From Trichinella spiralis (lineage: Eukaryota; Nematoda; Enoplea; Trichinellida; Trichinellidae): a stretch of DNA of 62,153 nucleotides. Below the pieces are notes generated by a model that did no database searches, was not told the DNA's origin, and saw nothing but the letters and a program-made list of their open reading frames with translations. This document shows positions 28,701 through 40,793 of this stretch, piece by piece. Location of the stretch: positions 6,948,970-7,011,122 of the forward strand of contig CM012954.1 in assembly GCA_000181795.3 (NCBI GenBank). Reading direction: 5' to 3'. The first letter of the stretch is position 1. Each line of letters opens with the position of its first letter. The position numbers and the translations under genes were made by a program.

Positions 28701-31700
28701 TGTTTGTTTAATTTTTGTAAGCAGACAGACAGATCACCAGATGACTCATCATTCATTTGCAAACAGCAAATTGATTGCGCGTGAGTCACATAAAAATTAG
28801 CCAATTGGATGCTTTTTCCTTTCACGTTCGACTTGCATTTGATGCAATTTTTCATTTCAGCTATCCAGATTGCAAAAAAGAGCCGTTGGATTTGAACGTG
28901 TCCGGCGTCGGCGCTCGTCTACGCAATCTGCGCCTTCTAATTCGAAGCATTCAGTCATTTTATAAAGTAAGTTAGTGTCTCTTTCTTCTTCTTTTTTATT
29001 TAAATTCTTTTTCTAACATGCTAATTTGCATTTTTTCATTCTTTTTTTTCAAATTTCACTTATATTAATTACTACATGAAATACACAGCAAGCTTGTACA
29101 GGTCATCTGTCGACGGACATTGTTGCCTTGTCCCTCTATTTCTAAATATGTACAACAACGCGCGGGTCTGGTCGGTCAAGTGGATCGTAGTTAGCATTTC
29201 GTCAAGAGTGCTTTCTGACTTCCTGATGGCTAAGCACACCGCTAGAATCTCGAACCTTTTCTCAATTTCTCTCTCCCTCCCTCCTCCACCTCTCTTTCTC
29301 ATTTTGTTTCTTTCAATAGTGGATGTTTTTTTTCTTAATTGAAATCATTTTCAATATTTTTCTAAAATTTGCCTCAACAGTAGTGGATGTTCGTAAAAAG
29401 TTCCAACATTCTCAGGCAATAAGTGAACAATAAGAAAAGGACAGTAAAAGTCAAAAAGTGATTTGGGTGTGTCTCAGTTGGAAATTGTCTTCCTGTGCTT
29501 GGTGCGAAGAAAGCACCAGCAGCTTAAGTAACAATAAGACCAACTACTTACTGCACTTGTATTATGCACGCTTTCGACCAAGTAAACTACATCTATTCAT
29601 TGTTCACACAAATAACCAGTCTGAAGCATTTCGATTTTGATTTACACAAGTGGGATATGATTGTCAGGAAAAAAATTCTCCCCTATCTGCCAAAATTATT
29701 CTTCTTGTAAATTTCAAACAAAAAATTGTGTTTCAATCATATCATGTACAAAATGATTCACACTTTAGATTCACATGCAAAAATAATAGAATTATGCACA
29801 AAACGATAGGTGGAATTTTGTTTGCATTCATTCACATGTAACATTTGATGCATTAGTATATGGCAAATACACGAATGAGTCATCAGTGCTGATCGATTGA
29901 TGAAGTTTGTTCTAAGCGAACTGCAAGATTCTCTAATTTTAGTGGACAAATTCCTGTCACGCGTGCTTTATTTATTTACTGGTCGATGCTTGTAAAGAAA
30001 ATGATAAGACATTTGTTTATGGTAGTCAAGATTTGATCTGCCCCCGGATTCGACACTCTAACGCTATACAAAGAAAGCTTCTTTTCCGCATCTAATAATT
30101 ATTTGCTTTTTTTGTTTTTCAATTTCCTTTTCTTCAGCATTTTCCCCCTTTAAATTGAAAATTATTCAATACGTACAACAGGTGAAATTTATATTATAAA
30201 AGTATCACTTCACTTGTGATATTGTCATTTTTCAAAGAACATATAGAAAACAATGAAAGAGAAAAGAATCAGATGTCGTCACTTTGTGCTTTTGATGAGA
30301 GAGTAGAAAAAAACCAGAAGCAAATTGTGAATGGAGACAGACAACTTCCTTGAGCCAACTAAGATACTTTTTCCAATGATAAAGTGGAAAAGAAATTATT
30401 ACTGCTCTGTATGAGGGAAATCTAATTAAAGCGATATTAATTTTCCGTTTGCAGTAGTTGTTGCACGGTTTTGTTTTTCCTGTTCATATTCAGAACTGCC
30501 AGCATTGGCAGATGGTGTGATTAGAGAGAAACGTAGCGGCGGGAAGGTCAACAGTGATAAACATCTGTGTGAGTGTTGTAGAAGTCATCTGTTTCAAATA
30601 AGAAGATGAGCTTTGCATAATTAAAAATGTTGCTGTCTTTTTTAGACGATTCAAAATATTCCATTGAGTTGTTGAATTTTTCATCCAAATCCAAAAAAGT
30701 TCTTCCATAAATATTCAGTTTATATAGAAGATTCAATTTTCAACAATATGATTGAAATGATTCATCCATACACACATACATATTCCTATTAACTACTGAT
30801 TATTGATGCATAATCTTATTATTGATTATTCTTATAAAGTAGAGGGTAAAAATTTTCATCTTATCGCAATTTCGATAACTTTTTGTATTTAAACAGAAAG
30901 AAAAAACAAGCATTTCAAGAAGCCACACAATAATTGGTTTTCGTGAAATAACTGATCATTGAAAAAACAAGCAGCTCTTTTGAAACCATTTTGAGAGTTA
31001 TTTCACTATTTACAATAGCAGCAACAAAGTTGAAATAGTAAAACGGCGTGATTGTTTCAAACAGAATTTAAAAAAAATCAGGTTACTACTAATACCGTAT
31101 GCCATTTGAAAGCCAGTTAATGAGCAGTTGCTGTTACTGCTGTTAATTGGCGTGACCTTGGCCAAAATTTTCCATTTGATATCAGTTGAAAAATTTTCCT
31201 TCTCCTTGCTCTTCTTATTAATATTGTTATCCTGTTATCCTTTTATTTCAGGATGTACTAAATCAACACATTATCATGCCGTTGCCAGATATGCTTGCCA
31301 TCGCAAAAAGTCCTTTTCCAGGTATAGTTTGCAGTTTGCTTATAATGAATGACAAACTTATCAGAAAAATACTGTTCCATTTTATCTTTTAACGAAACAA
31401 TTCTCATTATTTTTTGTGCTTCTGGTAGATATAACGGGCGATGAGATGAAAAAAGTGTTGCTGCTATTGCTTGGCTGTGCCGTGCAGTCGGATCGACGCG
31501 AAGAGTTCATCAATCAAATCAAGAGCTTGGACAACTGTACACAGCAGGCAATTGTCGATGAAATACGCAAAGTTTGTCATTTGTCAACTGGATGGATTCT
31601 GATTTCGTTATTACTATTAGCAATAGTTTTCCTCTTTTCAGGTTACCAGTGAAGCTAGTTGCGTTTTAAATGCGCACATGTTGGACGAGTTTGTCAACGA

Positions 31701-34491
31701 TGAACGGCTTGCCGTCTTGGTCAAGCAACTGCTCATTGTCGTTCACGAACGGGATCAATACGCTCAACATCTGCTAGAAGCGAATCAAGAGCAACAAGAA
31801 TTGGACGGGTCGAGCGCACTGTCATCGTGCAATGGGGGGAATGCCTGTAGTGGAAAGTTATCCGAAAATCAGCAACAAGCAACTGGTAAAAATTCTATCA
31901 GACAAACGTGATGCTTGTCTCACGCATCAGTTTGAAATCCTACCCAATCACACACCATAACCAAAAGTCTCAAAATCGGTTCAGAGTTTTCAAAATTTTT
32001 AGAATATCCAGACGAGTCTGTCAGTCGTCATTGTGCGGTAGAAATAGCTGATCTGAAGGCAAAAGTCAGGCGCCTTCGACAAGATCTGTAATTTTTCTTT
32101 GTTCTTCTGTTTTGCTATTTTTTTCATTTAAATTACATTTAATAATTTCAGTGATGAACGCAATGAGATGTTGTCGATTTACAAAGAGGAAATCGTTGAA
32201 AAAGACACAGTGTTGGCAAAAATGCGACAAGAGAATTTCGAATTGATGAAATCACACCGCGCCCTCAATGACTATCGTGACGAAGTGGATGCACTGCGGG
32301 AAAAATCAGAACGATGCGACCGACTTGAAGAGGACTGCGAACGTATGAAAGAGAAATTAGAAGAGCTCGATTTTTACAAATCGCGAATTGATGTAAGTAT
32401 AACTAAGTGTAAAGCAGGTTACAACGCAGTACTACTGTATTGCATTAACGTGAATATTTTATCTTAATGCCAATAGAGTTATTGGATAAAATCATACCAA
32501 TACCAATACCAATAATAGTAATAGTAATTCGAAGTTATAATTCTGAATTCACATTCAAAACATATCAAAATGCCTGTACAGAAGAAAAGGTATTCATTTT
32601 TGCCGACAAGATATATCAACTGATGAAAATAGTAATTTTAATTAGTCTAGTGAAACTGTTTACTTTGTAATTTCTATATCTGATAGTTAAAATTGAAAAA
32701 TTTGTAAAAAGAAACATCTGCCTGCCCTTAATTGCCAAACAGAGCATTCACACTGCTCACGATGTAATTAAACTGTCAACAATTGAACGAATAAATAGCA
32801 ACAGTGAAGATACACTTTGGCACGTCCTAGTTGTGTGGGAAATTGTTTTCATTGTTGCATTTCTTATTAAGATAACTGCTTATTCGTTCGGTTTTAATTT
32901 TACAGGAACTACGCGAAGAAAATCACGTTTTGCTGGAGACGCGAAACATTTACGAAGAACAATTGAACGGATTTCGATGTCGTCTTGCTCAGCTTAGTGA
33001 AAAAGAAACCGAAATGATCAAGCTTGAACGAAGATTGGTGGATATGGAACAAGTACAACTTTTGAGGATACTATTTTTCATATGATATTTTCATACGTTT
33101 GATTGTTCAGGAAATGGAAGCTGACAAACGTCGCTTGGAACAGTTGTACGATGAGAATATACGTTTGGAAAAAGAATGTCGTGATGGTCAGAGTCGGTCG
33201 GCTAAACTACAAGCTGAACTATCCCGTTTGACAGAATGCGGACCGCACAAGAAGCACGAAGAAACAGGATGTTTCAGCTCAACCAACGTTGGCAGCTTGT
33301 CCAGTCAGCTGTCCGAATCGACCATTGCACGTATTCATAAGCTGGAATTGGAGAATCAGCGTCTTCGACAACGTTGTGATTTGGAAACAGTGTCCGTAGC
33401 TTCTTCGGTCGAACAACAGTCCGAAGAAAAAGAAGGCATTTTGCAAGAGCTTCGTTGCAAAAATGATGCACTCTGTGATCAGTTGGTCAAATTGGAACAA
33501 AAAGAAACCTCATTGCAAAAGCAGATTTTCGAATTGGAATCAGAAAAACAAATTATGCAACAACGCATAGATGAACTTGAATTGCAAATCAACAACAAGA
33601 ACACTGGTGCTGATGATGACGATGATGCTGATGGTGGTGGTGGTGGTGGTGGTAAAAAGAAAAGTATTAGTAGTGATAAAAGACGACAGCATGAAGTTGA
33701 AGAAATGGAATTATTGCAAAATGAGCTTGTTGAACGCAATGCACAGATTGCAATATTTGAACAAGAGCTCAGTTCAGTAGAGTCGAAATTGAAATTAGCC
33801 GAGGCCGATTTGAGACGTTTGGAAAATGAACAAATCACAACCCAAGCACAGTTTGCCTCTTTGCAAAGGGATCGAAGTTTTCTAGAGCACGAGAATGCCA
33901 AAGTCAAGCAGTCGTTGGAATCAGCCGACGCAGAGTTGGAACAGTGTCGCCAACGTCTGGGTCGGCTTGAAGTGGAACACGAACGTTTGGCTACTGTACG
34001 ATTACAGTACGATGAGCTCAGTGCTCATATGGACAGTTTGCAGTCGACGAACAGACGTCTACAACAGCAGCTTGAAGTCGAAGCGAACAAGAATCAAGCA
34101 TTGGCCGAAGATTTGGTCAACGAAAAGCGTAAAATTCATTCATTCGAACAGTTGATCACGGAAATGCGATCATCGCTGAACACGTCGTCTGAAGAAGAGA
34201 ACCCCGTCGACGATGAAAAGCAGCGGTGCGCGAATGAAGATGATCCTAGAATTTTATTCTGGCAAGTGATCCAGCGATTGAAAAATCAAATAGCCAGTGG
34301 TCAGCAGCAGTTGGAATGCAGTGAAAACGAGCTAGCAGCACTGAGGCAACAGATTGCTTCACAATGTACATTTGCAGCAACTGATGAGCAACGACAGTCG
34401 TCAACCGTGTTGGCAGATGTGACCGATTCGGTGGAAAATATTCGTCTCAAAAATCGCCTCCTGATCGATGAAAATGGCAATATACGCCAAC
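25752..34491. repeat. Right arm of 8.7 kb inverted duplication
   Basis: Inverted counterpart of 16899-25580. It contains the 5' region and first nine exons of the girdin gene on the plus strand. Unlike the left arm it continues past 34491 into more of the same gene, so this is the arm that carries the intact locus. Confidence 0.95.
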
Positions 34492-34873
34492 AAGTGCACA
34501 TCTTGCAAAGTCAAATTGAGAAATATTGCAATGAAGCTCAGATGACATCCAATGAAAACTTGAAACTACGCCAAGAGCTGCGAGAAATGCAAATCAAATT
34601 GGTAAGTAAATATGCTTGCTTCTGTTTTTCATATTTCATATAATTTTCTCTGCTCTTATTTTTTTATCTACACATACCCATTTTATTTATTCAACACTCA
34701 TAAACAAGTTTCATTGTTTGCATCCAACATTGTTATTCGTCGTTTGGTTTATTTGTTTCACTTGGATTCGGCATTCTTTTCGTATATATACGTATATATA
34801 TATATATTGTTTATTTACCAGTTTGATTTGCATTTCTCGCAGCTCTTATATATATACGAAAAGAATGCTGAAT

Positions 34874-34904
<31 letters not shown>

Positions 34905-37900
34905 CGTCAGTGGACAGACGTAGACGTTCGTGTTCCACTTCAAGTATTGCAATCTGTGCATTGCGTTCAGCAGATTGTAGTTTTCACATTTCTTTGTTGA
35001 GAATGAAGCACAACGTAAGTGAGTGTACTTTTTCCGACAGTTAAAAGCAATCATTATCTGGTCACTAGTTGAAATAGCAGAATAAGTTGATACAATTTCG
35101 CTTCCATCTTTTTATATACGCTAAATTTCTGTTCAGAAAAAAACAATCAGACAGAGGTATTTTCGAGCTGTTATCCCGAATATACAGTGATTGTGACTGT
35201 TGATTTATATTATTATCCCCGTTGGGCCAGACTGAAGCTGCATCACATAGTGTCAAAGAGGTTTCTTTGCTTTCTTTCTTTGAAGAAGCATATATTTAGT
35301 TTAGTGTTGTTCAACGTTGAGGTCAATCTGTTGTTGATCAACATCATCGAAACTGTGTTTAAATGCCAGCTATTCTAGATTTAGAGAAGTGTCATCTCAA
35401 AAGGTGAATTTTCTGATTACAGATTTACAGTTCGTAGAGTTTTTCCAGCATGAGAATGTAAATTTCAACTGTTTTCATTTTCAAACTATTGAGCAGCAGA
35501 GTATTCAACGTGAGTGAGTGTTTGTTTGTAGGAGAAAAGTGGTTTGATAGCGACCAAGTTGAGTCAACTTTGTGCTTCGAGAGTCCAGTTATTCCAATGA
35601 TTGCTTCGGTTCTTGACAATCAGTCAGAGAAATCAGAATTTCCATTTTACTTCGTCTTCAATTCGTCGTATATATATGTGTGATCAACTTGCTTTTTTTG
35701 AAATGTGTTTCAAAGAGGAAGAGGAAGAGTTAGTTGACTTACTCAAACCAATAACCCAAGCATAAAACTTCTTCAACTGTTAATTTACATACTACACGTA
35801 GTGTACATCCAGTTTTTTGAGTAGTAATTAATCGAGTGGGATAGAATAGAACAAAAGAACATTCTCTCAATTAGAATGACTTCGCTTGGGCAAATGGAAA
35901 TGGTTTGTTAATTTCATTTAAGCACTCCTCAGTGGTGGTAATAATAATAAAAGTATCATTTCAAGGGTTCTGGCCGTCAAGCAGAAGCAGAAAATGCCGG
36001 CTTGCAGGTAGAGTTGCGTTCATTGCAGCTGAATCACGACGTGATCAAGAAAGAGAACGTCGAATTGCAAAATCAGTGCGACAATTGGGAAAGGGGCGCG
36101 GCGTTGGCTCGACGCGGTTTCGAAGAGCTGCAGAAACAGCATCGTCTATTGCTTGACGATCACGAGCATTTGCAAGCGTTGCACGAGCAATTGGGACGAG
36201 ATTACGAACGTCTGTGCAACGATGTCCGACAATTCAAAGTCCAATTGAAGCAGGCTCGTCTGGAAAAAGCCGAACAAGCAACCCGGTTGGAACAATTGAC
36301 CGAAGAAAATAGTCGACTGGTTCGACTGGGAGCCTCGGAACGCCAACGTGACGAACAGCAGCAGCAACGTGAATGCAGACTGCTGGCCAGTTTGCAGAGC
36401 GAGCATGGTCAGTTGAAGAAAGCTCACGACGAACTGAACGGTCGGCTGGAAGTGACCAGTCGAGAATTGGAAACGAGCCGAGCACAGAATCGTATACTTC
36501 GAGCCCAGGCGAACGCTGCCCAACTCCAGTTGGCCCAACAGCAGGGAAAATGCGACGACGTGGACGAGGCACGTCGTCGTGTGGAACTTGAGCTCGCCAA
36601 GGCGGAACATCGCTGTGAGACGTTAACTCGGATGAATGAAAATTTGGAAGAAGAACGACGCACTTGTTGAGGCAGCTCGACTCGCTCATTTCGCAGCACC
36701 AAGGTTTGCTCAGCAGACTTTGCTCGAAAAGGATCACCACCATGGCCAAAAAGAAACAATTTACAGTAATTGTTCTTCTTCCTATTGCAATTGCATCGGG
36801 AGGGATCGTCATCTCCCTCGTTCTAGGGATTGCAGGTAGAGTTGCGTTCATTGCAGCTGAATCACGACGTGATCAAGAAAGAGAACGTCGAATTGCAAAA
36901 TCAGTGCGACAATTGGGAAAGGGGCGCGGCGTTGGCTCGACGCGGTTTCGAAGAGCTGCAGAAACAGCATCGTCTATTGCTTGACGATCACGAGCATTTG
37001 CAAGCGTTGCACGAGCAATTGGGACGAGATTACGAACGTCTGTGCAACGATGTCCGACAATTCAAAGTCCAATTGAAGCAGGCTCGTCTGGAAAAAGCCG
37101 AACAAGCAACCCGGTTGGAACAATTGACCGAAGAAAATAGTCGACTGGTTCGACTGGGAGCCTCGGAACGCCAACGTGACGAACAGCAGCAGCAACGTGA
37201 ATGCAGACTGCTGGCCAGTTTGCAGAGCGAGCATGGTCAGTTGAAGAAAGCTCACGACGAGCTGAACGGTCGGCTGGAAGTGACCAGTCGAGAATTGGAA
37301 ACGAGCCGAGCACAGAATCGTATACTTCGAGCCCAGGCGAACGCTGCCCAACTCCAGTTGGCCCAACAGCAGGGAAAATGCGACGACGTGGACGAGGCAC
37401 GTCGTCGTGTGGAACTTGAGCTCGCCAAGGCGGAACATCGCTGTGAGACGTTAACTCGGATGAATGAAAATTTGGAAGAAGAACGACGCAACTTGTTGAG
37501 GCAGCTCGACTCGCTCATTTCGCAGCACCAAGGTTTGCTCAAGCAGACTTTGCTCGAAAAGGATCACCACCATGCCGAAGAGAAGCAATTACAGTAATTG
37601 TTCTTCTTCCTATTGCAATTGTCATCGGTGGGATCGTTCATCTCCTCGTTCTAGGGATCAATTGTACAAGTTGCAAAGTCACAAAGAGAAACTCGAGGAA
37701 AAAATTATGCAACAGTACAAAACCATCACTCCGAACAGTAAGCGCAAAGATCGATCGGCGTTTGTCAAACGTGCTGCCAAAGCGTTCCTTATGCCCCGGG
37801 TAAGCATGGATTATTACTTTTGGTTGTCGTTTTGATCTGATTTGTCGGCATCTCATATCCATCTCAATTCAAGGCATCGACAAGGAAGAACAACAGTAAC

Positions 37901-38230
37901 AAAGTCCGTGAAAGTTCGGCAGAGGAAAGTGCCATGTCGGCGGATGAAAGTGGATTTTTTGGTAATTTCAGCAGAACCTCATCGAGTAGTAGAAAAAAAT
38001 ACTGCACGTTACCCAAATCGGCCAAACTTGCCTCGCGGTCGCCTGGCAAGACGGCTTTCAGCCCCTTGCTGACTAATCGTAAGACTTTGCCGGACAGTTC
38101 CCCTTCTTCGGCTAGTGATTCAGTGCAACTGTTGTCATTTTTCGATCACAATCAACTCGAATCAGAAGTTCCCCAACAACATACGGTCGGCATTACTCTC
38201 AACGCCGTTCGACACTTGCCTGCCCAGTGA
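28400..38230 (+). CDS. CCDC88: Girdin/Daple (Hook-related) coiled-coil protein
   Basis: Large cytoplasmic coiled-coil protein linking microtubules, actin, endocytosis and Akt/G-protein signalling in animals (C. elegans GRDN-1 acts at basal bodies). Exons: 28400-28593, 28861-28966, 31252-31321, 31429-31571, 31642-31885, 32003-32087, 32152-32392, 32906-33052, 33111-34601, 35966-37593 (contains an 828 bp tandem copy), 37655-37799, 37874-38230. Residues 1-170 form the Hook-type head ([20 protein letters not shown] matches girdin); the rest is heptad-rich coiled coil with [31 protein letters not shown] and, near the end, [13 protein letters not shown] / [14 protein letters not shown], a girdin hallmark. 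The tail has KYCTLPKS, comparable to YATLPRAS of vertebrate girdin. Counting the tandem copy once gives an open frame of about 1340 aa. Exons missing from the disturbed intron 34602-35965 are possible; vertebrate proteins are longer. Confidence 0.88.
34602..35965. other. Disturbed girdin intron with short inverted gene fragments
   Basis: Between a GTAAGT donor at 34602 and an acceptor before 35966. Inside lie short inverted copies of nearby sequence: 34822-34847 repeats 34573-34598 (end of the preceding exon), 34849-34875 repeats 34764-34790, 34922-34944 and 34945-34969 repeat two coding pieces that lie about 210 bp apart in the upstream exon. A TA-repeat run occupies about 34876-34904. The remaining kilobase shows no coding signal. 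Confidence 0.75.
36002..37657 (+). repeat. 828 bp tandem duplication inside girdin exon
   Basis: 36002-36829 is repeated at 36830-37657, including the end of the exon and the 61 bp intron (36766-36826 and 37594-37654). The copies are practically identical except near the end of the first one, where several single-base indels disturb the frame (for example GCACTTG against GCAACTTG). Removing one unit restores a continuous frame with correct intron phases. Confidence 0.9.
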
Positions 38231-38496
38231 TCAGCACAACTAACTCAGTTTGCTTTTCACATGCAAATGACAAACTTTTCTTGCACCAACAATTAACACA
38301 TTTCATCATCACACTCATTCACTCACACTCACACACACACACACATATATATATATTGTATGTTGAATTACTTGTGTTGCATGAGTCGTTCGTTTTGCAC
38401 ATTTGATTTCAAAGTATCGAATAAAAAATAACCACGCCCATTACCATTACTACTATTATCACTGTTTGGGTCGAAACAGAAAAGAAAACTTGGGTT
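38231..38496. other. Girdin 3' flank with CA/TA repeat
   Basis: Short region after the stop at 38230 with a CACA then TATA simple repeat at about 38325-38356. No poly(A) signal is clearly better than background. Confidence 0.4.
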
Positions 38497-38751
38497 GTGG
38501 TTGTGTTTCCATTGTCCATTGGAATTAATGTTCCACTGAACGTTCGTACAGTTGAAATTAACACTTGCAATGCCGACCAGTGTGTCTGCCTGTGTGCATG
38601 GGTAAAAAGGATGATGATGGGGGCAAATTATGCATGCGTGTTGCAATCAATCAACAGTGAAAAATACTGTTCTTCTGTAAATGCTCAGAAGCTGTGCTTA
38701 GAAGACAAAACAGAGGATGAATTTGACTGTAATTTAGGGGAAAAAATAAAA

Positions 38752-39720
38752 ATGCATCACTCGAGATCAAACAGCGGATCTACCCAACAAAGTTCCAGCC
38801 TGAGCAGTGATTCGGTCGTAGCGGCATCTCTAGCCGCACGTCAACGAGGATGGTCCTCTCGTTGGCCTGGAGATAGAGTCAGTTTCAGTGGTTCAGAAAG
38901 AGCGGTCGACGTGCCGAACGATCCAATGAGCAGTCAGTCTACTGTTCACAAGGGCTCACTTCCATCACCGGCCACTGCCATGCAACCCCGTACGCCGCCG
39001 CCGTATCGGTGCGCAGTGCAGCGCCGAGACACGTTGGCCGCTTCGCCGCTTCGGGCTGTGCCCAGTCTGTTGGCCAATGGTCATTTAGGTCGTCTTCCGC
39101 CTCCTTATCCGGGCAAAAAAGCCGCCCCGTGCACAGCGGAAAGCAGCAACTTGCTTTGCAGTCGAACTGCACTGGAACAAAGCGTGGCGCAATTGCAACG
39201 GGATCTCGGCTTGCCGAGTTCAAAAATACCGAACCATTCAAATGTACAAAACGGTGCTAATGATAATAACAACAGTGATAACAATACTGTTACCAGTGTT
39301 GCGGATGAGTTGTTTTCCAACTTGTCTTCGGTGTCGTCAATTTTTGCCCCTCCAAAAGCATCTACACCAAAATCGGATGACAACAACAGCAGCGCAACGT
39401 CGAGCTCAGCAATGGCACCCCTTCATCCAGGCAACAATTCACTGGTCAGCAGTGAACCATCGTCCAACGGTTCAGTGGCCGCGCAAGTGGATACTGACGT
39501 GACGCCGAAACGGCGCCCACTGACCACCACCAGACAAGCGGTCCGTAGCATTTACGACAACGTACCGACGACCAGTGGTAATGATCAACCGAATCAAAAA
39601 TCTGCAGCGCAGCTCGAAGAAGATGAAGACAGTTCAATTGAAAAAACCCTGACAGAATTACTGCGCGACTGTAAAACTGAACACGAAAACGCAGTATGGT
39701 TCGAATATGGATGTGTTTAA
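38752..39720 (+). CDS. Ser/Asn-rich ORF after girdin, possible alternative 3' exon
   Basis: The open frame runs 38497-39720; the protein-like part starts around the ATG at 38752 (MHHSRSNSGSTQQSSSL). It is rich in Ser, Asn and Pro, with PPPYRC and PPPYPGKK motifs, RRPLTTTRQAVRSIYDN and an acidic end (EEDEDSSIEKTLTELLRDCK). It lacks recognised domains. It follows the girdin stop by about 0.5 kb on the same strand and looks like the disordered tails of girdin-family proteins, so it may be an alternatively spliced last exon (a CAG acceptor-like site precedes CCTGAGCAG near 38800). It could also be a separate gene. Composition argues that it is coding; its connection is inferred. Confidence 0.5.
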   Translation: MHHSRSNSGSTQQSSSLSSDSVVAASLAARQRGWSSRWPGDRVSFSGSERAVDVPNDPMSSQSTVHKGSLPSPATAMQPRTPPPYRCAVQRRDTLAASPLRAVPSLLANGHLGRLPPPYPGKKAAPCTAESSNLLCSRTALEQSVAQLQRDLGLPSSKIPNHSNVQNGANDNNNSDNNTVTSVADELFSNLSSVSSIFAPPKASTPKSDDNNSSATSSSAMAPLHPGNNSLVSSEPSSNGSVAAQVDTDVTPKRRPLTTTRQAVRSIYDNVPTTSGNDQPNQKSAAQLEEDEDSSIEKTLTELLRDCKTEHENAVWFEYGCV

Positions 39721-40793
39721 ATTTTATTTAAATTTTGTATTTTTTCCGCCGTATTTATATGTTTCAACTTCTTAAAAATGACTACTTTCAAAGAAAATTT
39801 GTTTTCCCACTGTTCGCATTAGTCAAATTACCGGTCGTTTTTTTTACAACACAACAACGACTAGCGTGAAAGTTTTGAATGAGAAAAATTTTCACCTTCC
39901 TAGTCGAACGTTTTCACACGCCTACTATTTCAGCAGCAGAATTTCAGCGCATAAAAAACTGCTCAAGATTCAAAAGTTTTTCAATGCACAACGATCATTT
40001 CCACACAATACAAATTTCAAATCTATACTATTTTCGTATCTGAGGGAAAACCGGTTTGAAAAGTACTATCAACTATAGAAGAACAGTAATTTTCCCGCCT
40101 CTTTTTCACCCAAACTAACAAACCAGTTTTGATCAACGTGAAAAATTAAAAAGTTCAGCAGTGCTCAAATTTTTTTAAAGTTAAAATCTGACGAAGATGA
40201 TATTCAAATTGGAAAATGAACCCGAATAAGAAATAATTTGAAAAATAAAACTTTCCTCACCTCGTTTAGGAGAAACGAAGCGTTGCATTTTCAGCAGTGT
40301 TGGCTTTTTCAGTAGTTAGTTATTTTCATTGCATTTTGAATTCATTTGAATTTCACCAACCAGCTAGCTGCTGCATTTGTCGATTTCATGCATAATATAT
40401 TGAAATACCACTGAAAATGTCGATTTCAACGTTGTTTGATTTTGTACAGAATTTCCATTCAAAAATAAATTTATTAAGACGTAACTGAAATAGATTTTTC
40501 GAGTTCACAAGTGAAAGTAAAAATAACAAACGTAAAAAAGCGTATTCGACTAATAATTAAAAAAGGAAACTGAAAAATTCAGCAAAACATGGTGCCATCA
40601 CAGAAAGCTTACTTTTTGAATAAACGCACGTCGGTGAAAATTTCAACAAGTGTAACCACAAAACTCGAGACACCACCCACCACTCTCTTCGACCATTTGA
40701 AGACTGTATGATTTGGCAGGGTACTGTAGAACTTGATTTCTTTTTGTTACAGTATTTCTTGAATTAAGACCCATCATCGCACACATTATTCTG
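39721..40793. other. Intergenic, includes start of 5.8 kb direct duplication
   Basis: AT-rich DNA with no recognised gene. Similarity to the second copy of the direct duplication starts at about 40302. Confidence 0.5.

Noticed and set aside
16899-34491. Inverted arms as terminal repeats of a giant DNA transposon
   Set aside because: Arms consist of host gene exons and introns; no transposase, no target-site duplication and no terminal motif at either end.
36146-36851. Long minus-strand ORFs (154 and 205 codons)
   Set aside because: Antisense to the girdin exon and repeated in the tandem copy; the plus-strand frame is the one with girdin similarity.
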